Shown piece by piece: positions 1 through 8,865 of a DNA stretch of 64,000 bases (position 1 is the stretch's first letter; the number at the start of each line of letters is the position of its first letter). This DNA is from Citrifermentans bremense. GTDB taxonomy: Bacteria > Desulfobacterota > Desulfuromonadia > Geobacterales > Geobacteraceae. The notes under the pieces are model-generated. The model had not been told where the DNA came from. It saw only the letters and a list, made by a program, of their open reading frames with translations, and did not search any database. Both the position numbers and the translations under genes were made by a program. The stretch spans positions 682,001 to 746,000 of the forward strand of contig NZ_AP023213.1 of the NCBI RefSeq assembly GCF_014218275.1, given 5' to 3'.

Positions 1-2198
1 CGGATGATCAGGGTCCCCTTGCGGTCCAGAAGGCTCGACATGTTCTTCAGTTCCTTCGCCTGGCGCTCGGGCTCTCCGGCGAGGGAGTCGGTAACCATCT
101 TGGCGTAGTGCTTCTTCATCTGCAGGAAGGCGTAGACCGGGTCGATCTTGTTGGCGACTTCCTTCAGCGTCCCGACCAAGGTGAGGTAGGGGACCACGAA
201 GCGGGTGGTCGGCTTCGCCATCACGTTTCTCCCCAGGAACCAGTTCACCAGGCCGTAGTGGAACTCGAGGTTCGTGGCAAGGTCGGAGCCGCGCAGGGTG
301 GTTGCGCGCAGCACCTCGGACATCTTCTCGTAGCTCTCCAGGCGGTCTTCGCCTTTGGTGAGGAGCAGGGCGATGTTGGAGTCGTAGGCACCGGCGACCT
401 TGTACTTCATGAAGACGCCGGTGTCCGGGTTCAGCATGCTGATACCCTGGTCGTCGCGGATCTCGCCTTCGATCGGTTTGGACCAGTAGCGGATCATCCC
501 CCCCGCGTGCGGGGAGAGGGAGGCGTCGGTGGCGTTCAGGCGCGCCTCGACGGCGGCGTTGAAGCGCACGATGCGCTCCGGCTTGGGAACCCGCTTTCTG
601 TGGCGGGCGAGGATGGCCATCGCCTCGACCAGGCTCTCGACCACGAAGAAGTCGTTTGCATCGTCCGGGTTCACGAACTTCAGGACGTAGCAGAGCTCGG
701 TTACCCGGTGCTCCACCTGGATCCTCGTGTTCACCTCCATGAAGTAGTGGCGGTCGCGGTCGACTATGCACTCGAAGGTGGACGCGGAGTCAAGCCCTAC
801 CGCCTTGCCGAAGCGCTCCGATTCCTCTTCCATCCTCTTCAGCACCTTGAGGTCGCTCTCAAGGGCCTTCACCTCGGCCTTTTTACCAGCAGCCTTGGCC
901 TTTTCGATGGCGGCCATGAGCCCTTCCTGGGTCACGGACACCTCGAGGAGCTTCTGCTCGTGCATCTGCAGCGAGCAGTCGCGCCCGCCAAGAGCGAGGC
1001 ACCAGTCGCCGTTGCCGATCAGCTGGATCTCGTTGTGCCTGGTCTGCTCGATGTTGAGCTCGACCAGGATGTTCTTGTTGTCGCCGATGCCGTTTGCCTT
1101 CACCTCGTTCAGGATCTCGCGCACAAGGCCCGGGGCCTCTGCCGCTTCCTTCTCGATGGTCTTGTCGTCGGCGTTTTTCAGGTTCAAAAGGCCCGCGCCC
1201 AGAAGACGCTGCCCCTTGCCGCCGCCGCCGCCGATCGCCTTAAGACGCACCCTGCTCTGCGGGTACTTCTTCAGCATGGCGACGCACTCGGTCTGGACCT
1301 GCGCGCAGAGCTCCTCGATGGAGAAGAGGTCGACACCCTTGCTGTAGGAGGCGTAGAGGATGTGGTCGGCCAACTCCTCGAGGGAGAGCTTTTCGTTGCT
1401 GAGGACCTTCGGGTCGCAGTCGAGTCCGTCGGACTTGACCAGCGCCAGGAGCTTCTCGCGGGTGGGGTGCTTCTTGATCAGCGTGCGGGCGGTGACGTTG
1501 TCGATACCGGGGGTGACGGAGACGTTGACCGACAGCGCGGTCCTCTTCGCCTCGTCCTTTTTCCCGGCGCCGGTCTGGGTGGCGGCGCAGGGGCCGATGA
1601 AGTTGAGCCCGGCCTGCTCGATGGCGCCTACGAACTCGTCGTCCTCGGCCATGAAGCCGTAGCCGGCGAAGATGGAGTCGTAGCCGTTGTCGAGGGCGAT
1701 CCTGATGATCTGGTGGATGCGCTCGACGCGCTCCTCCTTGCTCGCGCCGCTGTAGTCGGGCACGCGGTGCACGCGCTTGGAATCGGTAAGGGTCCTAAGC
1801 TCCGGCGCTAGTGCGTTCGGGTAGACGATCGAGTCCTTCTCGGAGAGGAGGATGCCGTAGTGGGTGATCCCCATTTCCTGGTAGACGTCCATCGCCTCTT
1901 TGCGGATCGGTCCGCGGCAGACGATGAGCGGTTTGAGATCCTCGCAGGAGAAGGAGCGCACCCAGGCGGAAGGCGACAGGCTCAGGCGGCGATCCCTGTG
2001 GATCAGCGGGTTCTTGGTGTATTTTTCAGACGTGTATGCCATCGGTTTAATCTCCGTTACTTTAGATATCGCCGGCGACGGGCGCTGTCCTGCCACCCCG
2101 CAGCAGGGCTCGGCTTTCGCCCCGCCCAATCCTGCCAGCAATTCGGGCGCGATGCCCCCGGCTTGCGTAGTTCCCAGTCCCATGTCTGTGGTCGCCAT
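1..2198 (-). CDS. Acyl-CoA carboxylase, biotin carboxylase subunit (large divergent form, 3' end cut by window)
   Basis: ATP-dependent carboxylation of biotin for an acyl-CoA carboxylase, partner of the carboxyltransferase just upstream. Visible are a biotin carboxylase N-terminal domain, an ATP-grasp glycine loop (KAIGGGGGKG instead of the usual KASAGGGGKG), the conserved MEVNTRIQVEH motif and a biotin carboxylase C-terminal region. At more than 730 residues before the window edge it is far longer than a standard 450-residue subunit, and roughly 70 extra residues sit before the glycine loop. The start at 2198 has an AGGGAG Shine-Dalgarno and its ATG overlaps the upstream stop (TAATG), implying coupling. 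A second start at 2042 (MAYTSEKY) also has a fair Shine-Dalgarno (ACGGAG), so the first 52 residues are uncertain. The acyl-CoA substrate cannot be told from sequence. Confidence 0.85.
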   Translation of the reverse strand, partial: MATTDMGLGTTQAGGIAPELLAGLGGAKAEPCCGVAGQRPSPAISKVTEIKPMAYTSEKYTKNPLIHRDRRLSLSPSAWVRSFSCEDLKPLIVCRGPIRKEAMDVYQEMGITHYGILLSEKDSIVYPNALAPELRTLTDSKRVHRVPDYSGASKEERVERIHQIIRIALDNGYDSIFAGYGFMAEDDEFVGAIEQAGLNFIGPCAATQTGAGKKDEAKRTALSVNVSVTPGIDNVTARTLIKKHPTREKLLALVKSDGLDCDPKVLSNEKLSLEELADHILYASYSKGVDLFSIEELCAQVQTECVAMLKKYPQSRVRLKAIGGGGGKGQRLLGAGLLNLKNADDKTIEKEAAEAPGLVREILNEVKANGIGDNKNILVELNIEQTRHNEIQLIGNGDWCLALGGRDCSLQMHEQKLLEVSVTQEGLMAAIEKAKAAGKKAEVKALESDLKVLKRMEEESERFGKAVGLDSASTFECIVDRDRHYFMEVNTRIQVEHRVTELCYVLKFVNPDDANDFFVVESLVEAMAILARHRKRVPKPERIVRFNAAVEARLNATDASLSPHAGGMIRYWSKPIEGEIRDDQGISMLNPDTGVFMKYKVAGAYDSNIALLLTKGEDRLESYEKMSEVLRATTLRGSDLATNLEFHYGLVNWFLGRNVMAKPTTRFVVPYLTLVGTLKEVANKIDPVYAFLQMKKHYAKMVTDSLAGEPERQAKELKNMSSLLDRKGTLII

Positions 2199-3922
2199 TA
2201 GTGGAACTCCCTCTGCACGGACTGCATGGGGCCCGGCTTGTAGTGTCGCAGGAAGAAGTTCATGTTCTCCCCGAGCACTTTCCTGAGGTCGGTCGGCATG
2301 ACCAGCGAGGAGATGGAGCCAAGGGAGAGGGCCTCCTTCGGGTTCATCAGTTCCTTCTCGTAGCGGGTGTTGAGGAGCGCCTCCTCGGCCTTGAGCCAGT
2401 CGGCTGCTTCCTTCTCGGCGTCGAGTTTTGCGAGCTCAGGCTTCACGCCTGCCTCGACCCGCTCCTGGGTGCCGCGCTTGACGCGCTCGATGACCGCGTT
2501 CCTGATCTTCCTAAGCTCGTCCTTGTAGACGAACTCTTTTCCGGCCGGACCCATGACGGCGAGCCTCGTGGTGGGAAGGGCGAGGACCAGGTCGGCGCCG
2601 GTGGGGTAGTTGTTGTAGGAGGCGTAAGCGCCGCCGTAGGCGTTCCTGAGGATCAACAGGATGCGCGGGGTCCTGATGTCGACGATGGAGTCGAGCATGG
2701 CGCGGCCGGCCTGTACGATGCCGCGCGCTTCCTGCTCGCGACCCGGGAGGAAGCCCGTGGTGTCCTCCATGAAGATCATCGGGATGTTGTAGATGTTGCA
2801 GAAGCGGTTGAAACGGGCGATCTTGTAGGCGGCGTCGCAGTCGATCTGGCCGGAGTCTACGGCCGAGTTGTTGGCGACGAAGCCGACCACGTTTCCGCCC
2901 AGGCGGCCGAATGCGGTGACGACGTTGCGGGCGCGGTCGCGCTGCATCTCGAAGTAATCGCCGTGGTCGCAGATCTGCTGGATGATGATGGAGACGTCAA
3001 ACGGGGTGTTGAAGCCGGTCGGGGAGTTGAACGCCTTCTTGAGCAGCGTGTTGATCTCCCAGGTCTTCCTGTCCAAGGGATCGCTGGTCTCCTGGTGGCG
3101 CGCCATCACCGAGTTGTTGTCGGGGATGTAGTTGAGGAGCTGCAGCGCGGTCCTGAGCGCCCCAACCTCGTCCTCTACGGTGAGGTCGGCAACGCCGGAC
3201 TGGCCGTGGACCTTCGGTCCGCCCAGATCTTCCGGGGTCACGTCCTCGCCGAGCACGCTCTTGACGACGCCCGGGCCGGTGAGGCCGAAGAAGGTGTCTT
3301 TCGGCTGGATCACGAAGCTTCCCTGGCGCGGCAGGTAGGAGCCGCCGCCGGCGTTGAAGCCGAACATGCACATGATGGAGGGGACCACGCCGCTGATCTT
3401 TCTCAGCGCGGTGAACGCCTCGGCGTAGCCGTCAAGACCACCCACGCCGGCGGGGACGAAGGCGCCCGCGGAGTCGTTCATGCCGATGACCGGGATCCCT
3501 TTCTCGCCTGCCATGTAGAAGAGGCGGGCCAGCTTGTTGCCGTTGGTGGCGTCCATGGAACCGGCGCGCACGGTGAAGTCGTGGCCGTACACGGCGACGT
3601 CGCGGCCGTGGATGTTGAGGATGCCGGTCACGAGCGAAGCGCCGTCCAGGTTCTTGCCCCAGTTCTGGAACAGGATGTTCGGCTCCTCCTCGGTCAGGAC
3701 GCGGATCCTTTCCCAGACGGTCATGCGCTTCTTGAAATGCTGTTTTTCGATCTGGTCGATGCTCACCGACTTGACCGGGCGCTGGATCAGGTCGTAGCCT
3801 GCCTGCATCGCCTCTTCGTAGCCGCCAGTGGCGCGGGAGATCTCCCCCGGGATGTTGAACTCGACCTTCTCGCCGGCGTCGAACGGGTTTTTCAATGAGG
3901 GCTGAATAAAGGTATTAGACAT
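2198..3922 (-). CDS. Acyl-CoA carboxylase carboxyltransferase subunit
   Basis: Transfers the carboxyl group from carboxybiotin to an acyl-CoA. The 574-residue protein has both crotonase-like halves of the acetyl/propionyl-CoA carboxylase beta family, with glycine-rich oxyanion-hole segments ([19 protein letters not shown]) and an [10 protein letters not shown] stretch late in the protein. The start at 3922 is preferred over an ATG nine bases earlier because AGAAGG lies nine bases before it. Its ATG overlaps the last codons of a 22-codon leader ORF, and its stop overlaps the biotin carboxylase ATG, so the three ORFs look translationally coupled. No biotin carrier domain is seen here; it may lie on the partner or elsewhere. 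Confidence 0.9.
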   Translation of the reverse strand: MSNTFIQPSLKNPFDAGEKVEFNIPGEISRATGGYEEAMQAGYDLIQRPVKSVSIDQIEKQHFKKRMTVWERIRVLTEEEPNILFQNWGKNLDGASLVTGILNIHGRDVAVYGHDFTVRAGSMDATNGNKLARLFYMAGEKGIPVIGMNDSAGAFVPAGVGGLDGYAEAFTALRKISGVVPSIMCMFGFNAGGGSYLPRQGSFVIQPKDTFFGLTGPGVVKSVLGEDVTPEDLGGPKVHGQSGVADLTVEDEVGALRTALQLLNYIPDNNSVMARHQETSDPLDRKTWEINTLLKKAFNSPTGFNTPFDVSIIIQQICDHGDYFEMQRDRARNVVTAFGRLGGNVVGFVANNSAVDSGQIDCDAAYKIARFNRFCNIYNIPMIFMEDTTGFLPGREQEARGIVQAGRAMLDSIVDIRTPRILLILRNAYGGAYASYNNYPTGADLVLALPTTRLAVMGPAGKEFVYKDELRKIRNAVIERVKRGTQERVEAGVKPELAKLDAEKEAADWLKAEEALLNTRYEKELMNPKEALSLGSISSLVMPTDLRKVLGENMNFFLRHYKPGPMQSVQREFH

Positions 3923-3983
3923 TGCTGGCATCCTTCTGGTCGTTGGGATTTTGCATCTCGTGCGGGGTCACTGCGGAACTCAT
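3915..3983 (-). CDS. 22-residue leader ORF coupled to the carboxyltransferase gene
   Basis: A short ORF, too small for standard callers, begins with ATG six bases after a near-perfect CAGGAGG Shine-Dalgarno. It ends in TAA inside the first codons of the carboxyltransferase gene: the junction reads AATGTCTAA, with the downstream ATG inside the leader's last codons. The peptide is hydrophilic, has no repeats of one amino acid and no membrane segment. It is either a translational coupling device or a small conserved peptide. It is called on its ribosome binding site and its start/stop overlap; no homology is known. Confidence 0.5.
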   Translation of the reverse strand: MSSAVTPHEMQNPNDQKDASNV

Positions 3984-4009
3984 CTACGTCCTCCTGTTGA
4001 TTGATATTA

Positions 4010-4028
4010 AAAAAGTGTTGTACTTTTT
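4010..4028. promoter_or_regulatory. Inverted repeat (7-5-7) upstream of the leader ORF
   Basis: AAAAAGT and ACTTTTT flank a 5-base spacer 27 bp upstream of the leader ORF start. It lies inside the predicted 5' UTR, so it could be an operator for a repressor or a weak RNA hairpin. Symmetry is seen directly; function is inferred. Confidence 0.35.
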
Positions 4029-4169
4029 GAGTATCGCTAAAAATCCCCCTGCCTCAGTTAGCGAAAACGTAAGATGCGGTCCGCAGAAGGGAGCAGTTGC
4101 ACGTTTTCGTGAAGCATCCCGCAAAGCCATGGCAGGCGGCGGGGGAAAGGCCCGTTGCTCCCGCGGAAA

Positions 4170-4177
4170 CGTATACG
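4170..4177. promoter_or_regulatory. GTATAC-core dyad in the carboxylase 5' UTR
   Basis: CGTATACG is followed by CTT, so the site matches the GTATACGC(T/C) pattern also found at 4454 and 8856. GTATAC cores are typical of several GntR-family operators, but the regulator is not in this window. Confidence 0.35.
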
Positions 4178-4411
4178 CTTCGGTGCAGACAAGGGGACTG
4201 GCGCTTCTTCTCAGGTTTTACGTGGAACGGGAGGGGGTGCTGCAGTGGAGAAAGATGTCCGGTTAGCCGAGCCGGGGGAGGATGAGCCCCAGCAGCCTGG
4301 CGCCAAGGGGTTGGTATCGTCAAACTGCATTTAATGCAGAACGAACTTGGCCTGCTGCTCTTATAGTCTCAGTAAACGAACTGTTGTTTTACTAAAAAAA
4401 TGACCGTACTG

Positions 4412-4440
4412 TACATAAAGATTTGCTTGGCAAATGTCAA
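4412..4440 (-). promoter_or_regulatory. Sigma-70-type promoter for the carboxylase operon
   Basis: On the minus strand TTGACA (4435-4440) is followed by a 17-base spacer and TATGTA (4412-4417). Transcription would start near 4405 and leave a 5' UTR of about 420 bases before the leader ORF at 3983. Apart from the dyads noted separately, no gene is seen in the 4029-4411 leader. Confidence 0.55.
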
Positions 4441-4449
4441 TAAGAAAAA

Positions 4450-4461
4450 GCGTGTATACGC
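4450..4461. promoter_or_regulatory. GTATAC-core site just upstream of the carboxylase promoter
   Basis: GCGTGTATACGC lies about 14 bp upstream of the -35 hexamer at 4435-4440, a usual activator position. It shares GTATACGC(T/C) with the sites at 4170 and 8854. Confidence 0.35.
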
Positions 4462-4508
4462 CCTTCGTATAGGGATTACAGGGGGTTGTGAAGCAGGGAA
4501 AAATTGCG

Positions 4509-4556
4509 GAAAAAAAGCGGGGGGGAGGCGGCTGACAGGGTAGCCCTGTCAGCGCC
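4509..4556 (-). terminator. Intrinsic terminator of the larA-glcD-glcF operon
   Basis: On the minus strand a GC-rich stem (GCTGACAGGG paired with CCCTGTCAGC, plus flanking pairs) includes the glcF stop codon and is followed by a C-rich stretch and seven T residues. It separates the lactate operon from the carboxylase promoter downstream. Confidence 0.75.
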
Positions 4557-5829
4557 TCATTTTGCGGGCCAAAAGTTCCACGGTATGCAATACCTTCGTT
4601 TTATCTCCGGCCTGTTTCAGGCCGTCGGAGAGCTGCATGATGCAGCCGGGGCAGCCGGTGACCACGGCGTCGGCGCCGGTTGCGATGATCGCGGCGCTCT
4701 TGCTTGCGTTGATGTCGAGCGAGCTTTCGTAGTGGTAGACGTTGAAGGTCCCGCCCAGGCCGCAGCAGCGGTCGGCCCCTTCCATCTCCACCAGTTCCAG
4801 TCCCGGCGTCTTGTTGAGGAGCGCGCGCGGCTGTTTTGTGATGCCGGCCGTCCTGTGGTGGCAGGGGTCGTGGTAGGTGATGCGCATGCCGGCGCCGGCG
4901 CCGGTCTCTTCCGGTGCGAGGCCGAGTTTCTGCAGCAAGACCGCGGCATCCACCGTCTTGTCGGCGAGTGCCTGGAGCCGCTGTTTCAGTTCGGGGTTGC
5001 GCTTGCCCACCACCAGGGGGTAGAGCTTGTGCAGCGCGCCGCCGCAGGTGGCGCAGGCGGTCATCACGTAGTCGGCCTCATGCGCCTCCATGGCGGCGAG
5101 GTTCATCTCGGCCAGTTCGCGCACCGTGTCGAGGTCGCCGCCGGACATGCCCGGAAGCCCGCAGCACTGCTGCCCCTTCGGGATGATGACGGTGCAGCCT
5201 AAGTGGCGGAACAGGGCGAGGGTTGCCTCACCGATCTCGGTGTAGACGAAGTTGGTCATGCAGCCGACGAAGAAGACGATCCTCGGTTTACCCGGCTCCC
5301 CCTGGATCACCTCGGGGTGGCGCTTCATAAACGGCTTCTTGGCGATCTGCGGGATATGGCGGCTCCCCCCGAGAAACGGCATGGGGAAACGGAGCCTGAG
5401 CCCGGAGGTGGCCGGGACCTTCCGGAAGAAGAGGGGGCCGAGGACTGCGGCTGCGAGGGCGCCGAAGTTCATCACCTTCCGGTTTTTGATCACCTGTCCC
5501 ACCGCCTTGTGGAAGGTGGTGAGACCGCGCCTTTGCGCCAGCGCCTCGCGTGCGGCGATCACTATCTCGTCGGTTGGTACCTGGTTCGGGCACTTCTCCA
5601 CGCAGCTGCCGCACAGAAGGCACTTGGACATGGCGGAGTAGGTCCCGTCGTCCAGCGTTATGTCCCCCTTGCAAAGGTGCTGCGCCAGGGCAACCTTGCC
5701 GCGGGCCGTGGCTGGCTCGCGCTGGAAGGTGCTGAAGGCGGGGCAGTGGGCGCGGCAGGCGCCGCATTTCACGCATTTCTTCATCTCTGCTGCCACCCGC
5801 TCGAGCGGGTCGATCTGCTTCTTGGTCAT
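4549..5829 (-). CDS. glcF: GlcF/LldE-type Fe-S subunit of a D-lactate or glycolate dehydrogenase
   Basis: The 426-residue protein relays electrons from the FAD subunit GlcD to the respiratory chain. Two [4Fe-4S] ferredoxin motifs are visible near the N-terminus (CVKCGACRAHC at about residue 19 and CLLCGSCVEKC at about residue 71). Two CCG cysteine-rich domains follow (VGCMTN...CCGLPG and DPCHHRT...CCGLGG), the layout of glycolate oxidase iron-sulfur subunits. It is third in the larA-glcD-glcF order, 120 bp after glcD, and is followed by a terminator overlapping its stop. With a lactate racemase in the operon, D-lactate is a likelier substrate than glycolate. No strong Shine-Dalgarno precedes the ATG. 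Confidence 0.9.
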   Translation of the reverse strand: MTKKQIDPLERVAAEMKKCVKCGACRAHCPAFSTFQREPATARGKVALAQHLCKGDITLDDGTYSAMSKCLLCGSCVEKCPNQVPTDEIVIAAREALAQRRGLTTFHKAVGQVIKNRKVMNFGALAAAVLGPLFFRKVPATSGLRLRFPMPFLGGSRHIPQIAKKPFMKRHPEVIQGEPGKPRIVFFVGCMTNFVYTEIGEATLALFRHLGCTVIIPKGQQCCGLPGMSGGDLDTVRELAEMNLAAMEAHEADYVMTACATCGGALHKLYPLVVGKRNPELKQRLQALADKTVDAAVLLQKLGLAPEETGAGAGMRITYHDPCHHRTAGITKQPRALLNKTPGLELVEMEGADRCCGLGGTFNVYHYESSLDINASKSAAIIATGADAVVTGCPGCIMQLSDGLKQAGDKTKVLHTVELLARKMRR

Positions 5830-5854
5830 CTAGGTTCTCGCTTCGGCTGCTGCA

Positions 5855-5908
5855 ATGGGCTGCATGGACCTTATGGACGGAATGGACTGGGTGGACTGCA
5901 TGGACGTT
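5855..5908. repeat. Six 9-bp tandem repeats (ATGGACnnn)
   Basis: Six consecutive 9-bp units of the form RTGGRCNNN run from 5855 to 5908 in the gap between glcF and glcD. The units are not identical but keep the TGGAC core. Copy number can be read directly. Confidence 0.75.
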
Positions 5909-5915
5909 GCACCCG

Positions 5916-5943
5916 TTGTCAATTGTCCATTGTCAATAGTCAA
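5916..5943. repeat. Four 7-bp tandem repeats (TTGTCAA)
   Basis: Four 7-bp units (TTGTCAA, TTGTCCA, TTGTCAA, TAGTCAA) lie directly after the 9-bp array and end seven bases before the glcD stop codon. Confidence 0.75.
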
Positions 5944-5949
5944 TTGGTT

Positions 5950-7329
5950 TCACACCGGCAGCATCTTGCCGGGGTTGAGGATGTTCTTCGGGTCGAGGGC
6001 CGCCTTGATCGCCTTCATCGCGGCAACCTGGTCGGCGGAAAGCTCCATCGGTATGTACGGCTGCTTCGCAAGCCCCACGCCATGCTCGCCTGACATGGTC
6101 CCGCCCAGGTCGAGCGCTGCCTGGAACACCTCCTTGATCGCCTCGTGCGCCTTCTCCAGCTCCCCCGGCACCCGCTTGTCGATCATGATGTTGACGTGGA
6201 TATTGCCGTCGCCTGCGTGGCCGAAGTTGACGATCGGGATGTCGTAGCGCTTCTGGATCACCTCGATGCGCCTGATGACGTCGGGAACCTTGCTCCTCGG
6301 CACCACAATGTCCTCGTTGAACTTGTCCGGGTTCACGTCCCTTAAGGACGGGGAGACCAGTCGGCGCACCCGCCACAGTTCCTCGCTTTCGGCGGCGTCC
6401 TTGGCGACTCGGAACTGCACGAGGCCCAGCGGCTCTATCAGTTTATGGATCTGCCCCGCCTGCTTCTCGATCAGCTCGCGGTCGCCGTCCACCTCGATCA
6501 GGAGCACCGCGCGGCCGCTGTCGGGAAGGCCCAGGTTGAAGCGGCGCTCCACGCAGGTGAGCGTCGCGTGGTCCATGAACTCAAGCGTGGTAGGTATGAT
6601 CTTGTTCTTGATGATGGTCGAAACCGCGCGGGCGGCGCCGTCGATGGAATCGAAGACGGTCAGCATGGTCTTCTTGGCGTCGGGGTAGGGGAGGAGCTTG
6701 AAGATGATCTTGGTGATCACCCCGAGGGTTCCCTCCGAGCCGCAGATCAGCTTGGTAAGGTCGTAGCCCACCACCCCCTTCACCGTCTCTCCGCCGGTGC
6801 GGATTACCTCCCCGGTGGGAAGGACCACTTCCAGCCCCATCACGAAGTCCTTGGTCACGCCGTACTTGACGGCACGTGGCCCGCCGGCACACTCGGCGAC
6901 GTTTCCCCCAAGGGTCGAGAACTTGAGCGACGCGGGATCGGGAGGGTAGAAGAGCCCCAGTTTCTCCACCGCCATCTGGAAGGTCTCGGTCACGACCCCC
7001 GGCTCCACCTCGGCAACAAGGTTGTCGGTGTCGATCCTGAGGATCCGGTTCATGCGGGTGGTCACCAGCACCACTCCCCCCCCTTTCGGGAGGGCGCCGC
7101 CGGTGAAGCCGCTGCCGGCTCCCCTGGGAAAGACGGGGAAGCCTTCCTGGTTGGCGAGCTTCAATATCCGCGATACCTCTTCGCTCCCGTCGGGATGCAC
7201 CACGCAATCGGGAAGGAATTCCATCTGGGTTGCGTCGTAGCCGTAGCAGATCAGGTCCTGAGGGGTTGCAGCGATGTTTTCGCTGCCGACGATCTCGGTA
7301 AGTTGCTGCAGTATGCGTGCGTCGAGCAT
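5950..7329 (-). CDS. glcD: GlcD-type FAD-linked D-lactate/glycolate dehydrogenase
   Basis: Oxidizes a 2-hydroxyacid (D-lactate or glycolate) to the 2-oxoacid with FAD. The 459-residue protein has the PCMH-type FAD-binding domain (RGAGSGFTGGA at about residue 70) and the FAD-oxidase C-terminal domain with NFGHAGDGNIHVN. Length is typical of GlcD. The start has AAAGGAAG seven bases upstream. It lies 53 bp after larA and 120 bp before glcF, so the three genes read as one unit that epimerizes lactate and then oxidizes the D form. Confidence 0.9.
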   Translation of the reverse strand: MLDARILQQLTEIVGSENIAATPQDLICYGYDATQMEFLPDCVVHPDGSEEVSRILKLANQEGFPVFPRGAGSGFTGGALPKGGGVVLVTTRMNRILRIDTDNLVAEVEPGVVTETFQMAVEKLGLFYPPDPASLKFSTLGGNVAECAGGPRAVKYGVTKDFVMGLEVVLPTGEVIRTGGETVKGVVGYDLTKLICGSEGTLGVITKIIFKLLPYPDAKKTMLTVFDSIDGAARAVSTIIKNKIIPTTLEFMDHATLTCVERRFNLGLPDSGRAVLLIEVDGDRELIEKQAGQIHKLIEPLGLVQFRVAKDAAESEELWRVRRLVSPSLRDVNPDKFNEDIVVPRSKVPDVIRRIEVIQKRYDIPIVNFGHAGDGNIHVNIMIDKRVPGELEKAHEAIKEVFQAALDLGGTMSGEHGVGLAKQPYIPMELSADQVAAMKAIKAALDPKNILNPGKMLPV

Positions 7330-7382
7330 CTATCTTCCTTTCGCTTCGTCTTTCGAATCTATATCTATATACATGGCCGCAG

Positions 7383-8666
7383 TCAGGCCGGGCGGTACAC
7401 CGGCAGCACGTTACCCCCCTCGGGTATCACGTAGGCGCGATAGTTTTCGGGGAGCATCGGGAGCGCGATGCCCAGCGCCTCTTCCAGCGTACCCGCCGGG
7501 GTCATCCCCATGGTCCTCACCTCTTCCCCGGGGAGCCGGGATACCAGCACCACCCGGAAGCGCTCCGCCTTCTCCTTCACCGACCAGGCCGTCTGTCCGT
7601 TGATCTCGTAGCGTTTTCTCAGTGCCGACTCCAGCTCGCCGCAGGTGGGGTAGCCGAACCAGTTGAAGAAGGTGGCGTTGCCGTAGCCGTCGCGGCACTC
7701 GGCAAGAAGCACCATGACCCCTCCCGGCTTCAGGGCTCGGCTTGCGTACTCCATCGATTTGTGCGCCTGGATCAGGTTGATGTCCTTGGGGAAGCCGCCG
7801 CAGGACACCAGCACCAGGTCGGCGAGCTCATCGACCTGCGCCGAGAAGGCGTCGGCGTAAAAGCGGCACCCAGCCAGGTGGGCGTCGCGCCAGTTTCCGG
7901 CGAAGGCGGCGACGATTTTCTTGTCCGGGCCGAGCACGGTGTTCAGGATGAGTTCGGGGGGGCGCTTGCCGCAGGCCTCAAGCATCGCCTCGTGCACCGG
8001 GTTGCCGTCGAGGTTCCCGGTGACCGCCTTGGGATGTCTGCCGCTTCCCTCCTCGGGGTTGAGGAGTGCAAAGTGGCTTGCCATGCAACTGCGCCGGCTG
8101 GAGACGCCGGGAAGCATGCTCTTTCTCCCGCCGCCAAAGCCGGCGAAGTAGTGAAAGGTGATGGCGCCGGTGAGGATGAGCCGGTCCGCCTCGGCGACGC
8201 GCCGGTTGATCTCGACGGGTACCCCGCGGGAGGTATCCCCCAGGTACACTAGCGCACCCGGGTCGTCGCAGTCGTGGTCGCTGACCTTGACCCGGTCGTA
8301 CACGCTGCCGACGATCTTTCTCTGCTCAGCCTCGGTCTGCTTGCGGTGTATCCCCAAGGCGATGACTATCTCTATGTCGCGGTCCCGGATTCCCGCCTGG
8401 CTCAGCCGGGACACCAGCAGGGGGAGGTAGACCTCGCTCCCGGTCGGCCTGGTGACGTCGGAGGTCACGATGACGACCTTTTCGCCTGGTCTGAAAGCGG
8501 AAAGGGTCTGCTCGCAGCCGTTGATTGCTTTCTCTATCAGTTGGGACGGCGTACCCTGCGGGATGAAGGGACGAGGGCGCAGCACCGAAAGAACACGGTC
8601 GGCAGAGATCTGCAGAGGGTAAGTTTGATCGCCGCATTTAAGATCGAGCATCGAGTTATGATACAT
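7383..8666 (-). CDS. larA: Nickel-dependent lactate racemase LarA
   Basis: Interconverts L- and D-lactate with the nickel-pincer nucleotide cofactor. Key family residues are present at matching spacing: SDVTRP near residue 69, H107 in the GIHRKQTE motif, H172 and K182 in FHYFAGFGGGRKS (the lysine that tethers the cofactor in known enzymes), and H198 in ASHFALL. Length (427) is normal. It opens the operon with glcD and glcF, so either lactate isomer could feed the same dehydrogenase. The maturation genes larB, larC and larE are not in this window. ATG codons at 8666 and 8651 are both possible; neither has a strong Shine-Dalgarno. Confidence 0.88.
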   Translation of the reverse strand: MYHNSMLDLKCGDQTYPLQISADRVLSVLRPRPFIPQGTPSQLIEKAINGCEQTLSAFRPGEKVVIVTSDVTRPTGSEVYLPLLVSRLSQAGIRDRDIEIVIALGIHRKQTEAEQRKIVGSVYDRVKVSDHDCDDPGALVYLGDTSRGVPVEINRRVAEADRLILTGAITFHYFAGFGGGRKSMLPGVSSRRSCMASHFALLNPEEGSGRHPKAVTGNLDGNPVHEAMLEACGKRPPELILNTVLGPDKKIVAAFAGNWRDAHLAGCRFYADAFSAQVDELADLVLVSCGGFPKDINLIQAHKSMEYASRALKPGGVMVLLAECRDGYGNATFFNWFGYPTCGELESALRKRYEINGQTAWSVKEKAERFRVVLVSRLPGEEVRTMGMTPAGTLEEALGIALPMLPENYRAYVIPEGGNVLPVYRPA

Positions 8667-8853
8667 ATTCGAACTTCAATGCGCAACTGTTTACGGGGCC
8701 TGGACTCTGTCAAGGACGCTGCATGACTGGCAGCAGACGAGAAATGCGGATTCCGGATGGCAGAGCAATCTCAGTCGAGCCGCTTTAGTTGGAACAACAT
8801 CCGGAGAAGGAGCAGCGTTGCTATGTCGTTGCTTCCCCTTTGTGACTGGCGTG

Positions 8854-8865
8854 AGCGTATACGCT
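8854..8865. promoter_or_regulatory. Perfect 12-bp palindrome with GTATAC core upstream of larA
   Basis: AGCGTATACGCT is a perfect dyad in the divergent larA/hppA gap and shares its GTATACGC core with sites near the carboxylase promoter. It resembles GntR-family operators; the regulator is not identified. Confidence 0.45.

Noticed and set aside
108-1811. Long plus-strand frame opposite the biotin carboxylase
   Set aside because: It is a shadow: the minus strand has a clear ATP-grasp protein, and the plus frame lacks motifs and a ribosome binding site.
4080-4200. Plus-strand sequence with CGCAAAGCC near 4115 resembling a cyclic di-GMP riboswitch
   Set aside because: The rest of the GEMM fold is not present, and no plus-strand gene follows.
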